Notes: generated by a model not told the origin, from the sequence alone. 64,000 nucleotides of DNA from JASGIT01 sp047601665 (GCA_047601665.1 JASGIT010000001.1:2356001-2420000); one strand, 5' to 3'. Shown: positions 16,617 through 26,766, counted from the first letter of the stretch. A program made the numbers and translations.

Positions 16617-19600
16617 ACCAGCACCCGCTCGATGCCGCCCGTGTTGGCGCGCTGCACGTATTCGGGCATCCAGTTCTCGCCCAGGATTTCGCGCGCCATT
16701 TCGACCACGATGTAGTCGGCTTCGAGCAGGCCGTTCTGCAGGTCGCCCTCGTAGCGGCTCAGCCCTTGCAGGCAGCTGGGGCAGCTGGTCAACACCTTCA
16801 CGTTGCCGGTGGCGGCCACCGCGCCGCTGGCGCGGAGCTGGGCCTCGCCCTTGCGGATTTCTTCTTCCTTGCGGAAGCGCACCTGCGTGGAGACGTCGGG
16901 CCGCGTCACGCCCAGCGTGCCCGATTCGCCGCAGCAGCGGTCGCTCTTGAGCACCTGCGGGCCGACCAGGGCCTTGACGGTTTTCATCGGGTCCTGCTGC
17001 TTCATGGGGCTGTGGCAGGGGTCGTGGTACAGATACGCGCCCTTGCCTTGCAGGGTGATACCTTTTTCGAGCAGGTATTCGTGGATGTCGATGATGCGGC
17101 AGCCGGGGAAGATCTTGTCGAACTGGTAGCCCTGCAACTGGTCGTAGCAGGTGCCGCAGCTCACCACCACGGTCTTGATGTCGAGGTAGTTGAGCGTGTT
17201 GGCCACGCGGTGGAACAGCACGCGGTTGTCGGTGATCATCTGCTCGGCCTTGTCGAACTGGCCCGAGCCGCGCTGCGGGTAGCCGCAGCACAGGTAGCCG
17301 GGCGGCAGCACGGTCTGCACGCCCGCGTGCCAGAGCATGGCTTGCGTTGCCAGACCAACCTGCGAGAACAGCCGCTCCGAGCCGCAGCCGGGGAAGTAGA
17401 ACACCGCCTCCGTCTCCGCCGTGGTGGTGGCGGGGTTGCGGATGATGGGCACGTAGTCCTTGTTCTCGATGTCGAGCAACGCGCGCGCCGTCTTCTTGGG
17501 CAGGCCGCCGGGCAGCTTCTTGTTGACGAAGTGGATCACCTGCTCCTTGATGGGCGCGGTGCCCACGGTGGCGGGCGGATGCGCCGTCTGCTTGCGGCCC
17601 AGGGTCTTGAACACGTCCACCGCCGCGCGCTGCGCCTTGTAGCCCACGCCCACCACGGCGCTGCGCAGCAGCTTGATGGTGTCGGGGTTGGTGGCGTTGA
17701 GCATGGCCATGGCCAGCTGGTTGCCCGGGCGGAAACTCTTCTTGCCCATCTTGCGCAGCAGGTTGCGCATGTTCATGGTTACGTCGCCGAAGTCGATCTT
17801 CACCGGGCAGGGCGTGAGGCATTTGTGGCACACGGTGCAGTGGTCGGCCACGTCCTCGAACTCCTGCCAGTGCTTGATGCTGACGCCGCGGCGCGTCTGC
17901 TCCTCGTACAGGAAGGCTTCGACCAGCAGCGAGGTGGCGAGGATCTTGTTGCGCGGGCTGTAGAGCAGGTTCGCGCGCGGCACGTGGGTGCTGCACACGG
18001 GCTTGCACTTGCCGCAGCGCAGGCAGTCCTTCACGCTGTCGGCGATGGCGCCGATGTCGCTCTGCTGCATGATCAGCGATTCGTGACCCATCAGGCCGAA
18101 GCTGGGCGTGTAGGCATTGGTCAGGTCGGCGTGCAAGCCGACCTTTTCAATGGAATTGGCTTCCAGCGCTTGTCCATCCTGCGCAAGCAGCTCTTGATTT
18201 CGTAGCAATTTGCCTTTGTTGAAGCGGCCCTGCGGGTCCACCTTGCGCTTGTAGTCGGCAAAGGGCTGCAGCTCTTCGTCGGTCAGGAATTCGAGCTTGG
18301 TGATGCCGATGCCGTGCTCGCCCGAGATCACGCCGTCCAGGCTGCGCGCCAGTACCATGATGCGCGCCACGGCCTCGTGCGCGGTCTGCAGCATCTGGTA
18401 GTCGTCGCTGTTCACGGGGATGTTGGTGTGCACGTTGCCGTCGCCCGCGTGCATGTGCAGCGCCACCCACACGCGGCCCTTGAGCACGCGCTGGTGGATG
18501 GCCACCGTCTCCTTCAGCAGCGGCTCGAACGCCGCGCCCGCGAAGATGGTGGCGAGCGGCGCGCGCAGCTGCGTCTTCCAGCTCGCACGCAGGCTGTGGT
18601 CCTGCAGCTGGGGGAACAGCGTGGCCACGTTGTCGAGCCAGCCCTGCCAGAGCGCGCGCACCTCGGCCACCAGCGCCTGGGCCTGGGCCACGCGGTCTTC
18701 GAGCAGCTCGGCGGCGGGGATGTCGCTGGCATCGTCCTGCTTGCCCAGGGGCAGGTTGCCGTGGGCGAAGAAGTCGGCCAGCGCGTCGCACAGCGCGAGC
18801 TTGTTGCGCAGGCTCAGCTCGATGTTGATGCGCTCGATGCCGTCGGTGTACTCGGCCATGCGCGGCAGCGGAATCACCACGTCCTCGTTGATCTTGAAGG
18901 CGTTGGTGTGGCGGCTGATGGCCGCCGTGCGCTTGCGGTCGAGCCAGAACTTCTTGCGCGCCTCGGCGCTGACGGCGATGAACGCCTCGCCGCTGCGCGT
19001 GTTGGCGATGCGCACCACCTCGCTGGTCACGCGCGCCACGTCGTCGGCGTCGTCGCCCACGATGTCGCCCACCAGCACCATCTTGGGCAGGCCGCCGCTG
19101 CCCTTCTTGCTCTTGGTGGCGTAGCCCACAGCCTTCAGGTAGCGGTCGTCCAGGTGCTCCAGACCGGCCAGCAGCACGCCCGAGCGCTTCTGCTCCGCGA
19201 ACATGTAGTCCTTGATCTCGACGATGCTGGGCACCGCGTCCTTGGCGTTGCCGAAGAACTCCAGGCACACGGTGCGCGTGTGCTCGGGCATCCGGTGCAC
19301 CACCCAGCGCGCGCTGGTGATGAGGCCGTCGCAGCCCTCCTTCTGAACGCCGGGCAGGCCGGAGAGGAACTTGTCCGTCACGTCCTTGCCCAGCCCCTCC
19401 TTGCGGAAGGTCTTGCCGGGGATGTCGAGGCGCTCGGTGCGCAGCGGCGTCTTGCCGTCGGCGGCGAAGTAGCGCAGCTCGAAGCTCGCCATCTCCGCGT
19501 CGTGGATCTTGCCCAGGTTGTGGCCGATGCGCACCACCTCCAGCCACTCGGCCTCGGGCGTGACCATGCGCCAGCTCGCGAGGTTGTCCAGCGCCGTGCC

Positions 19601-20527
19601 CCAGAGCACGGCCTTCTTGCCGCCCGCGTTCATGGCGATGTTGCCGCCGATGCACGACGCCTCGGCGCTGGTCGGGTCCACCGCGAAGACGAAGCCCGCG
19701 TGCTCCGCCGCGTCGGCCACGCGCTGGGTGACCACGCCGGCCTCGGTCCAGATGGTGGGCACCTCCTGGTCCAGCCCCGGCAGGCGCAGCATCTCCACGC
19801 CGGTCATGGCTTCGAGCTTTTCGGTGTTGATGACGGCGCTCTTCCACGTGAGCGGAATCGCGCCGCCCGTGTAGCCCGTGCCGCCGCCGCGCGGGATGAT
19901 GGTCAGCCCCAGCTCCACGCAGCCCTTGACCAGCGCGGCCATCTCGGCCTCGGTGTCGGGCGTGAGCACGACGAAGGGGTATTCCACGCGCCAGTCGGTC
20001 GCGTCGGTCACGTGGCTCACGCGCGACAGGCCGTCGAACTTGATGTTGTCCTTGGCCGTCACACGGCCCAGTGTGCGCTGCACCTGGCGGCGCAACTCGG
20101 CGGCCTGCACGAAGGTGGCGTCGAAGCGCGCCACCGCGCCGCGCGCGGCCTCCACCAGCTGGCCCACGAGGCGATCGCGCCCGGCGTCGTCCTGCGGCGT
20201 ACGGCGCTTCTGGATTTCGGCCAGGCGATGGTTCAGCGCATCCACCAGCAGCTTGCGGCGGCCGGGGTTGTCGAGCAGGTCGTCCTGCAGGTAGGGGTTG
20301 CGCTGCACCACCCAGATGTCGCCCAGCACCTCGTACAACATGCGCGCCGAGCGGCCCGTGCGGCGCTCGGCGCGCAGCTGGTCGAGCAGGTCCCAGGACG
20401 CGGAGCCCAGCAGGCGGATGACGATTTCCCGGTCAGAGAACGAGGTGTAGTTGTAGGGGATCTCGCGCAAACGGGCGGGCTCTGCTGCCTGCATTTGCGC
20501 GACAGCCAGTGCGATGGGAGCGTTCAT
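16613..20527 (-). CDS. Giant FAD-linked oxidase / Fe-S oxidoreductase fusion (D-lactate or glycolate dehydrogenase type)
   Basis: 1,304 residues from the ATG at 20525-20527. In order: a DUF3683-type N-terminus; FAD-binding type 4 domain (IIPRGGGTGYTGGAIPL near 200-220); FAD-oxidase C-terminal domain ending with the H-x-H flavin region (ALHMHAGDGNVHTNIPVN) and GEHGIGITK; two 4Fe-4S clusters (CLRCGKCKPVC near 833 and CTVCHKCLTPC near 893); two CCG domains (CCGYPQRGSG and CCGESG). It is a GlcD-GlcF-like or D-lactate dehydrogenase-like fusion, probably membrane-associated and feeding quinones. Residues about 774-793, at the joint between flavin and Fe-S halves, are encoded by a degenerate dispersed repeat. 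Divergent from ugpB. Confidence 0.88.
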   Translation of the reverse strand: MNAPIALAVAQMQAAEPARLREIPYNYTSFSDREIVIRLLGSASWDLLDQLRAERRTGRSARMLYEVLGDIWVVQRNPYLQDDLLDNPGRRKLLVDALNHRLAEIQKRRTPQDDAGRDRLVGQLVEAARGAVARFDATFVQAAELRRQVQRTLGRVTAKDNIKFDGLSRVSHVTDATDWRVEYPFVVLTPDTEAEMAALVKGCVELGLTIIPRGGGTGYTGGAIPLTWKSAVINTEKLEAMTGVEMLRLPGLDQEVPTIWTEAGVVTQRVADAAEHAGFVFAVDPTSAEASCIGGNIAMNAGGKKAVLWGTALDNLASWRMVTPEAEWLEVVRIGHNLGKIHDAEMASFELRYFAADGKTPLRTERLDIPGKTFRKEGLGKDVTDKFLSGLPGVQKEGCDGLITSARWVVHRMPEHTRTVCLEFFGNAKDAVPSIVEIKDYMFAEQKRSGVLLAGLEHLDDRYLKAVGYATKSKKGSGGLPKMVLVGDIVGDDADDVARVTSEVVRIANTRSGEAFIAVSAEARKKFWLDRKRTAAISRHTNAFKINEDVVIPLPRMAEYTDGIERINIELSLRNKLALCDALADFFAHGNLPLGKQDDASDIPAAELLEDRVAQAQALVAEVRALWQGWLDNVATLFPQLQDHSLRASWKTQLRAPLATIFAGAAFEPLLKETVAIHQRVLKGRVWVALHMHAGDGNVHTNIPVNSDDYQMLQTAHEAVARIMVLARSLDGVISGEHGIGITKLEFLTDEELQPFADYKRKVDPQGRFNKGKLLRNQELLAQDGQALEANSIEKVGLHADLTNAYTPSFGLMGHESLIMQQSDIGAIADSVKDCLRCGKCKPVCSTHVPRANLLYSPRNKILATSLLVEAFLYEEQTRRGVSIKHWQEFEDVADHCTVCHKCLTPCPVKIDFGDVTMNMRNLLRKMGKKSFRPGNQLAMAMLNATNPDTIKLLRSAVVGVGYKAQRAAVDVFKTLGRKQTAHPPATVGTAPIKEQVIHFVNKKLPGGLPKKTARALLDIENKDYVPIIRNPATTTAETEAVFYFPGCGSERLFSQVGLATQAMLWHAGVQTVLPPGYLCCGYPQRGSGQFDKAEQMITDNRVLFHRVANTLNYLDIKTVVVSCGTCYDQLQGYQFDKIFPGCRIIDIHEYLLEKGITLQGKGAYLYHDPCHSPMKQQDPMKTVKALVGPQVLKSDRCCGESGTLGVTRPDVSTQVRFRKEEEIRKGEAQLRASGAVAATGNVKVLTSCPSCLQGLSRYEGDLQNGLLEADYIVVEMAREILGENWMPEYVQRANTGGIERVLV
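18149..18206 (+). repeat. Degenerate dispersed dyad repeat inside a coding region
   Basis: The run AATTGGCTTCCAGCGCTTGT, a short spacer, then GCGCAAGCAGCTCTTGATTT keeps the order and much of the sequence of the intergenic repeat family. It is read in frame on the minus strand by the FAD/Fe-S oxidoreductase as a linker. Confidence 0.55.
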
Positions 20528-20640
20528 GGGGTCAGCCTGGTGGGGTGGCGCTTCGGGGTGCAAATTTTAAGGGCGCGGCCGGTTTATTGTGCGGCGCATC
20601 AAAAATAGGCGTTGATGTCGATTTCATGACATGTGAGAAA

Positions 20641-20658
20641 ACGTCATATTCTTGTCAG
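20641..20658 (+). promoter_or_regulatory. Pho-box-like site upstream of ugpB
   Basis: ACGTCATATTCTTGTCAG has the 7-4-7 layout of a PhoB box (two CTGTCAT-like repeats with a 4-base spacer; 5 of 7 and 5 of 7 matches). It lies 56 bases before the ugpB start. The ugp operon is a known Pho-regulon member in enterobacteria, which supports the call; it remains a prediction. Confidence 0.55.
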
Positions 20659-20713
20659 CCTGCCCGCATACCCTGGGCCGGAAAAATCTCAAATCTCACA
20701 AGGAGCACATCTC

Positions 20714-22021
20714 ATGCAAGCCAAGCAACTGGCGTTCACCGCCGCCCTGGCCCTGTCGGCCCTCTCGGCCCACGCGCAGACGGAAATCCAATGGTGGCAC
20801 TCGATGGGCGGCGCCCTGGGCGAGTGGGTCAATGACCTGGCCAAGGACTTCAACGCCAGCCAGAAGGACTACAAGATCGTGCCCACCTTCAAGGGCTCCT
20901 ACTCCGAGGGCATGACCGCCGCCATCGCCGCCTTCCGCGCGGGCAATGCGCCGCACATCCTGCAGGTGTTCGAAGTGGGCACGGCCACCATGATGGCCAG
21001 CAAGGGCGCCATCGTGCCCGTGGGCAAGGTCATGCAGGACGGCGGCGTGAAGTTCGACCCCAATGCCTACGTGCCGGCCGTGGCGGGCTACTACACGGCG
21101 AGCAACGGGCAGATGATGAGCTTCCCGTTCAACAGCTCCACCACCGTCTTCTACTACAACAAGGATGCCTTCAAGGCCGCGGGCCTCGATCCCGAGAAGC
21201 CGCCCAAGACCTGGCCCGAAGTGGCGCTGGCCGCCGCCAAGCTCAAGGCCGCGGGCCACAAGTGCCCCTTCACCACGAGTTGGGTGAGCTGGACGCAGCT
21301 CGAGAGCTTCTCCACCTGGCACAACGTGCTGTACGCGACCAAGAACAACGGCTTCGACGGCCTGGACGCGCGCCTGGCCTTCAACAGCCCGCTGCATCTG
21401 CGCCACATCGAGAACCTGGCCAACATGGCCAAGAACGGCCTGTTCGTCTACAAGGGCCGCGAAAACGCGCCCGACGCCACCTTCGTCTCGGGCGAGTGCG
21501 CGATGATGACCGGCTCCTCGGGCCTGTACGGCAACGTGGTGCGCAACGGCAAGTTCGCCTACGGTATCAGCACCTTGCCCTACTACCCCGACGTGCCCGG
21601 CGCGCCGCAGAACACGGTGATCGGCGGCGCCAGCCTGTGGGTGATGAGCGGCAAGAAGCCCGCCGAGTACAAGGGCGTGGCGCAGTTCTTCGCCTATCTC
21701 TCCCGGCCGGAAGTGGCCGCCGCCAGCCACCAGCGCACGGGCTACCTGCCGGTGACCAAGGCGTCGTACGAGCTGACCGAAAAGTCCGGCTTCTACCAGA
21801 AGAACCCCGGCACCGACGTGGCGGTGCAGCAGATGATCCGCAAGACCACGGACAAGTCGCGCGGCGTGCGCCTGGGCAACTTCGCGCAGATCCGCACCAT
21901 CGTCGATGAGGAATTCGAAGGCGTATGGAGCGGCAAGAAGACGGCCAAGGAAGCGGTGGATGCAGCCGTGAAGCGCGGCAACGAGCAGTTGGAGCGCTTC
22001 CAGAAAGCGAACAAGGGCTGA
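20714..22021 (+). CDS. ugpB: Glycerol-3-phosphate-binding periplasmic protein
   Basis: 435 residues from the ATG at 20714, preceded by AAGGAG; signal peptide MQAKQLAFTAALALSALSAHA, cleaved before QTEIQWWHSMGG. The WWHSMGGALGE motif, TFKGSYSEGMTAAIAAFRAG and ITKIAF-free body match UgpB, the receptor for sn-glycerol-3-phosphate and glycerophosphodiesters. First gene of the ugpBAECQ operon. A hairpin terminator follows it and probably sets a higher level of binding protein than membrane parts. Confidence 0.93.
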   Translation: MQAKQLAFTAALALSALSAHAQTEIQWWHSMGGALGEWVNDLAKDFNASQKDYKIVPTFKGSYSEGMTAAIAAFRAGNAPHILQVFEVGTATMMASKGAIVPVGKVMQDGGVKFDPNAYVPAVAGYYTASNGQMMSFPFNSSTTVFYYNKDAFKAAGLDPEKPPKTWPEVALAAAKLKAAGHKCPFTTSWVSWTQLESFSTWHNVLYATKNNGFDGLDARLAFNSPLHLRHIENLANMAKNGLFVYKGRENAPDATFVSGECAMMTGSSGLYGNVVRNGKFAYGISTLPYYPDVPGAPQNTVIGGASLWVMSGKKPAEYKGVAQFFAYLSRPEVAAASHQRTGYLPVTKASYELTEKSGFYQKNPGTDVAVQQMIRKTTDKSRGVRLGNFAQIRTIVDEEFEGVWSGKKTAKEAVDAAVKRGNEQLERFQKANKG

Positions 22022-22040
22022 TCCCATTCACTCATCTGCA

Positions 22041-22070
22041 AAGGCAGGCGCGCAGGCGCCTGCCTTTTTG
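22041..22070 (+). terminator. Hairpin with T-run between ugpB and ugpA
   Basis: The stem AAGGCAGGCGC-gcag-GCGCCTGCCTT is followed by TTT. It lies 20 bases after ugpB and just 6 bases before ugpA. It may be a partial terminator that lowers permease expression relative to the binding protein, or may protect the ugpB transcript end. Confidence 0.8.
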
Positions 22071-22075
22071 CCATC

Positions 22076-22957
22076 ATGGAAAAACGAGTCCTTTTCAAAT
22101 CCGCCTGGCTGCCGTGGCTCCTGATCGCGCCGCAGATGGCCGTCATCGTGGTGTTCTTCTTCTGGCCCGCAGGCCAGGCGCTGTACCAGAGCGTGCTGCA
22201 GGAAGACGCCTTCGGCGCCAGCCGCGAGTTCGTGGGCATGGCCAACTTCGAGCGCCTGTTCGGCGACGAAAGCTACCTCGCCTCGTTCAAGACCACGGCC
22301 ATCTTCTCGGTGCTGGTGGCGGCGCTGTCCATGGCGCTGGCGCTGCTGCTGGCGGTGATGGCCAACCGCGTGGTGCGCCTCGCGGGCCTGTACAAGACGC
22401 TGCTGATCTGGCCCTACGCCGTTGCCCCGGTGGTGGCGGGTGTGCTGTGGCTGATGCTGTTCGCCTCGCCCTACGGCGTGGTCTCCTACGCGCTGCAGCG
22501 CCTGGGCCTGCCTTGGGACCACCTGCTCAACGCCAACCATGCCATGGCGCTGATCGTGATGGCCGCCGCGTGGAAGCAGATCTCCTACAACTTCCTGTTC
22601 TTCCTGGCGGGCCTGCAGTCCATTCCGCATTCGCTGATCGAGGCCGCGACCATCGACGGCGCCTCGCCCTGGCGGCGCTTCTGGACCATCGTGTTCCCGC
22701 TGCTGTCGCCCACCAGCTTCTTCCTGCTGGTGATGAACGTGATCTACGCCTTCTTCGACACCTTCGGCACGGTGGACGCGGCCACGCACGGCGGCCCGGG
22801 CAAGGAGACGGCCATCCTGGTCTACAAGGTGTACTACGACGGCTTCAAGGCGCTGGACTTGGGCGGTTCGGCTGCGCAGTCGGTGGTGCTGATGGTGATC
22901 GTCATCGCACTCACCGTGGTGCAGTTCCGTTTCGTTGAAAAGAAAGTGCAGTACTAA
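22076..22957 (+). CDS. ugpA: Glycerol-3-phosphate ABC permease UgpA
   Basis: 293 residues, six membrane helices (first: PWLLIAPQMAVIVVFFFWPAG). The EAA loop is IEAATIDGASPWRRFWTIVFPLL near residues 190-212, the contact site for the ATPase. It pairs with UgpE to form the channel for sn-glycerol-3-phosphate. Upstream is the hairpin after ugpB; the ugpE start is 2 bases after its stop. Confidence 0.93.
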   Translation: MEKRVLFKSAWLPWLLIAPQMAVIVVFFFWPAGQALYQSVLQEDAFGASREFVGMANFERLFGDESYLASFKTTAIFSVLVAALSMALALLLAVMANRVVRLAGLYKTLLIWPYAVAPVVAGVLWLMLFASPYGVVSYALQRLGLPWDHLLNANHAMALIVMAAAWKQISYNFLFFLAGLQSIPHSLIEAATIDGASPWRRFWTIVFPLLSPTSFFLLVMNVIYAFFDTFGTVDAATHGGPGKETAILVYKVYYDGFKALDLGGSAAQSVVLMVIVIALTVVQFRFVEKKVQY

Positions 22958-22959
22958 CC

Positions 22960-23817
22960 ATGATGGTCGAACGACGCCCCGTGCTCGACTTCGTCGCCCA
23001 TGCCGTGCTGTTGCTCGGCGTGGCGGTGATCGCGTTTCCGGTCTACCTGGCCCTCGTGGCTTCCACGCAGTCGGCGCAGCAGATCATGTCCAGCAACCCG
23101 CTCTCGCTGCTGCCGGGCGACCACTTCCTGGCCACCTACCGGTTGGCCCTGTTCGGCGGCAAGACCGCCAGCGGCTCCACCATCGCGCCCGGCTGGCCCA
23201 TGATGGGCATCAGCCTGGTGATGGCCCTGGTGATCGCCATCGGCAAGATCGCCATCTCGCTGCTCTCGGCCTTCGCCATCGTGTACTTCCGCTTTCCGGC
23301 CAAGGGGCTGGTGTTCTGGATGATCTTCGTCACGCTGATGCTGCCGGTGGAGGTGCGCATCGGCCCCACGTACCAGGTCATCTCCGATCTGGGTATGCTC
23401 AACAGCTACGCGGGCCTTACCGTGCCGCTGATCGCATCGGCCACGGCCACCTTCCTGTTCCGCCAGTTCTTCCTGACCGTGCCGGACGAGCTGGTGGAAG
23501 CCGCGCGCATCGACGGCGCGGGCCCCATGCGCTTCTTCAAGGACATGCTGCTGCCCTTGTCCAAGACCACCATGGCCGCGCTGTTCGTCATCCAGTTCAT
23601 CTACGGCTGGAACCAGTACCTGTGGCCGCTGATGGTCACCACCAGCGAGGACATGTATCCCATCGTGCTGGGCATCAAGCGCGCCATCTTCGGCGAGGTG
23701 TACGTGGAGTGGAACGTGGTCATGGCCACCGCCATCCTCGCCATGCTGCCGCCCGCGCTGGTGGTCGTCCTCATGCAGAAATGGTTCGTCAAGGGCCTGG
23801 TCGATACGGAAAAATAA
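22960..23817 (+). CDS. ugpE: Glycerol-3-phosphate ABC permease UgpE
   Basis: 285 residues with six helices (first: VAHAVLLLGVAVIAFPVYLALV). The EAA loop is VEAARIDGAGPMRFFKDMLLPLS near residues 178-200. Second channel subunit of the Ugp importer. Two bases separate it from the ugpA stop and from the ugpC start, so translation is probably coupled. Confidence 0.93.
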   Translation: MMVERRPVLDFVAHAVLLLGVAVIAFPVYLALVASTQSAQQIMSSNPLSLLPGDHFLATYRLALFGGKTASGSTIAPGWPMMGISLVMALVIAIGKIAISLLSAFAIVYFRFPAKGLVFWMIFVTLMLPVEVRIGPTYQVISDLGMLNSYAGLTVPLIASATATFLFRQFFLTVPDELVEAARIDGAGPMRFFKDMLLPLSKTTMAALFVIQFIYGWNQYLWPLMVTTSEDMYPIVLGIKRAIFGEVYVEWNVVMATAILAMLPPALVVVLMQKWFVKGLVDTEK

Positions 23818-23819
23818 CC

Positions 23820-24823
<1,004 letters not shown>

Positions 24824-24827
<4 letters not shown>

Positions 24828-25561
24828 ATCCTTGGCCCTACCCCCGTTGGATAGCGCATCGCGGCGCGGGCAAGCTCGCGCCCGAGAACACGCTGGCCGC
24901 CTTCCGCCTCGGCGCGCAATACGGCTACCGCATGTTCGAATGCGACGCCAAGCTGAGCGCCGACGGCACGGTCTTCCTGATGCACGACACCACGCTCGAC
25001 CGCACCACCAACGGCCACGGCGTCGGCGGCGAGCACCCCTGGCACACGCTGGCGCAACTGGACGCGGGCGGCTGGCATTCGCGCCGCTTCGCGGGCGAGC
25101 CGCTGCCCACGTTGGCGAACGTGGCGCGCTTTTGCATCGCCAACGGCTGCCATCTGAATATCGAGATCAAGCCCACGCCCGGCGTGGAGGAGGAGACCGG
25201 CCGCACGGTAGCCGCCGAGGCCGCGCGCCTGTGGCACGGCCAGGCCGTGCCGCCGCTGCTGACCTCCTTCCAGGCCGCCGCGCTGGCTGGCGCACGCGCC
25301 ACGGCGCCCCACCTGCCGCGCGGCCTGCTGCTGGACACGCTGACGGACGGCTGGCTGGACACGGCGCGCAGCCTCGGCTGCGTGGCCGTGGTCTGCAACC
25401 ATGCGCTATGGAATACGGAGCACGTTGCCCAGGTGCACGGCGCGGGTATGCGCACTCTGAGCTATACCGTGAACGACGACGGGGCCGCGCAGCGCCTCAT
25501 CGCGCTTGGCACGGACGGCATCATCACCGACCGCGTGGACCTGTTCAGCCCCGCGTTCTGA
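24824..25561 (+). CDS. ugpQ: Glycerophosphodiester phosphodiesterase, cytoplasmic
   Basis: 245 residues from a GTG at 24824 that overlaps the ugpC stop (GTGA). GDPD signatures are present: IAHRGAGKLAPENTLAAF (catalytic His12 and Arg), FECDAKLSADGTVFLMHDTTLDRTTNG (metal ligands Glu and Asp, acid-base His), and LNIEIKPT. No signal peptide, so it cleaves imported glycerophosphodiesters in the cytoplasm to glycerol-3-phosphate plus alcohol. It completes the ugpBAECQ set. Confidence 0.93.
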
Positions 25562-25576
25562 CGGCCCCGCCGTCCC

Positions 25577-26188
25577 TCAGTAGCCGACCGTGAAACGCTG
25601 GCGCACGTGCGCGGGCTTCTCGATCTCGTCCACCAGCGCGATGGCATAGTCCTCGAAGGAAATGCGCGACCCTTTCTCGTTCGAGAGCAGCATGTCCTTG
25701 CCAAGGCGGAACTGTCCCGTCCGCTCGCCCGGCGCGAACAAGGCCGAAGGGGACAGAAAGGTCCAGTCGAGATCATTCACGGTTTTCAGCAGGTCGAGGA
25801 ATTCGCCGCCCTTCACTGCTTCGGGCTTGTAGGCCGCAGGAAAGTCGGGCTGGTCCACGAGCCGCTGGCCCGGTGCGACCTCCAGGCTGCCCGCGCCGCC
25901 CACGACGAGGTAGCGCTTCACGCCCGAAGCGCGTACGGCGGCGATCAGGCTCCGCGGATCGCTGGCGGTGAAATGGACGGCGCTGACGACCGCGTCATGC
26001 CCGCGCAGCAGCGCGGCCAGGCCCTCGGCGTCGAACACGTCGCCCCGAACTGCCGTGACTCCTGGCAACGCGGCAATCCTGGCCGGATCGCGGGCAATGC
26101 CGGTCACCTGATGGCCCCGGTCCGAAAGCTCCTTGAGAATGCGGCTGCCAGCGTTGCCGGAAGCGCCGATGAGTGCGATTTTTGCCAT
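25577..26188 (-). CDS. NAD(P)-binding SDR-type protein (NmrA-like)
   Basis: 203 residues from the ATG at 26186-26188 (MAKIALIGASGNAGSRI). A longer frame would read through the promoter. The Rossmann motif GASGNAG is near residues 8-14, followed by VRGDVFDAEGLAALLRGHDAVVSAV and a DWTFLSPSALFAPGERTG region, typical of small NAD(P)H-binding NmrA/YwnB-type proteins. The enzymatic role is unknown. It is divergent from an HxlR regulator, which probably controls it as an electrophile- or redox-responsive gene. Confidence 0.85.
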   Translation of the reverse strand: MAKIALIGASGNAGSRILKELSDRGHQVTGIARDPARIAALPGVTAVRGDVFDAEGLAALLRGHDAVVSAVHFTASDPRSLIAAVRASGVKRYLVVGGAGSLEVAPGQRLVDQPDFPAAYKPEAVKGGEFLDLLKTVNDLDWTFLSPSALFAPGERTGQFRLGKDMLLSNEKGSRISFEDYAIALVDEIEKPAHVRQRFTVGY

Positions 26189-26218
26189 GTAGGCGACTCC
26201 ATAGTTCCAATTCAAGAC

Positions 26219-26239
26219 ATGGTCTAACATATAGACCAT
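26219..26239. promoter_or_regulatory. Operator-like dyad between SDR and HxlR genes
   Basis: ATGGTCTA-ACATA-TAGACCAT is a perfect 8-bp inverted repeat with a 5-base spacer. It stands 31 bases before the SDR start and about 97 before the HxlR start. HxlR/MarR-type winged-helix dimers bind such sites; the link is inferred from position. Confidence 0.7.
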
Positions 26240-26335
26240 TGGACGTAACGATAGAGGACTGGCGCCGCGTGCGCAAGAAGTCATCGCAATGTGATCAGGT
26301 CATCGCCGCGTGACCTGCGCCCGTGGAGACCTTGG

Positions 26336-26701
26336 ATGATGGAATCAACCACCGTGCCTTTTGCCTTCGAGCAACCCTGCCCCATCCGGGATGTGCTCGA
26401 CAGGATCGGAGATCAGTGGAGCCTGCTGGTGCTCGGCGCGCTGGAAGGCGGCACGCTGCGCTTCAACGAACTCATGCGCAGCATCGAGGACATCTCCAAG
26501 CAGATGCTCTCACGGACATTGAAGCGGCTGGAGCAGGACGGTTTCGTGCGCCGCACGCTCTATCCCGAGGTGCCGCCCCGCGTCGAATACACGCTGACGG
26601 ACCTGGGCCGCTCCTTCCTGGAGCCTATGCGCGCGCTGACCGACTGGGCCGACGCCAACCACCGTGCGATTGTCGCAGCCCGGCGGCGCTATCGCGGCTA
26701 G
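26336..26701 (+). CDS. HxlR-family transcriptional regulator
   Basis: 121 residues from the ATG at 26336 (a second ATG follows directly), with GGAGA six bases upstream. The HxlR winged helix is clear: CPIRDVLDRIGDQWSLLVLGALEGG near 15-39 with the conserved N-terminal Cys, then LRFNELMRSIEDISKQMLSRTLKRLEQDGFVRR and the wing VEYTLTDLGRSFL. HxlR proteins often sense aldehydes or quinones through that Cys. Likely represses the divergent SDR gene and itself. Confidence 0.9.
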   Translation: MMESTTVPFAFEQPCPIRDVLDRIGDQWSLLVLGALEGGTLRFNELMRSIEDISKQMLSRTLKRLEQDGFVRRTLYPEVPPRVEYTLTDLGRSFLEPMRALTDWADANHRAIVAARRRYRG

Positions 26702-26766
26702 CGTCCCGTCCAGCGCGGTGGCACGTTGACTGTGCCCAATGGCGCCATCCTGGCGGAAATTCTTGC

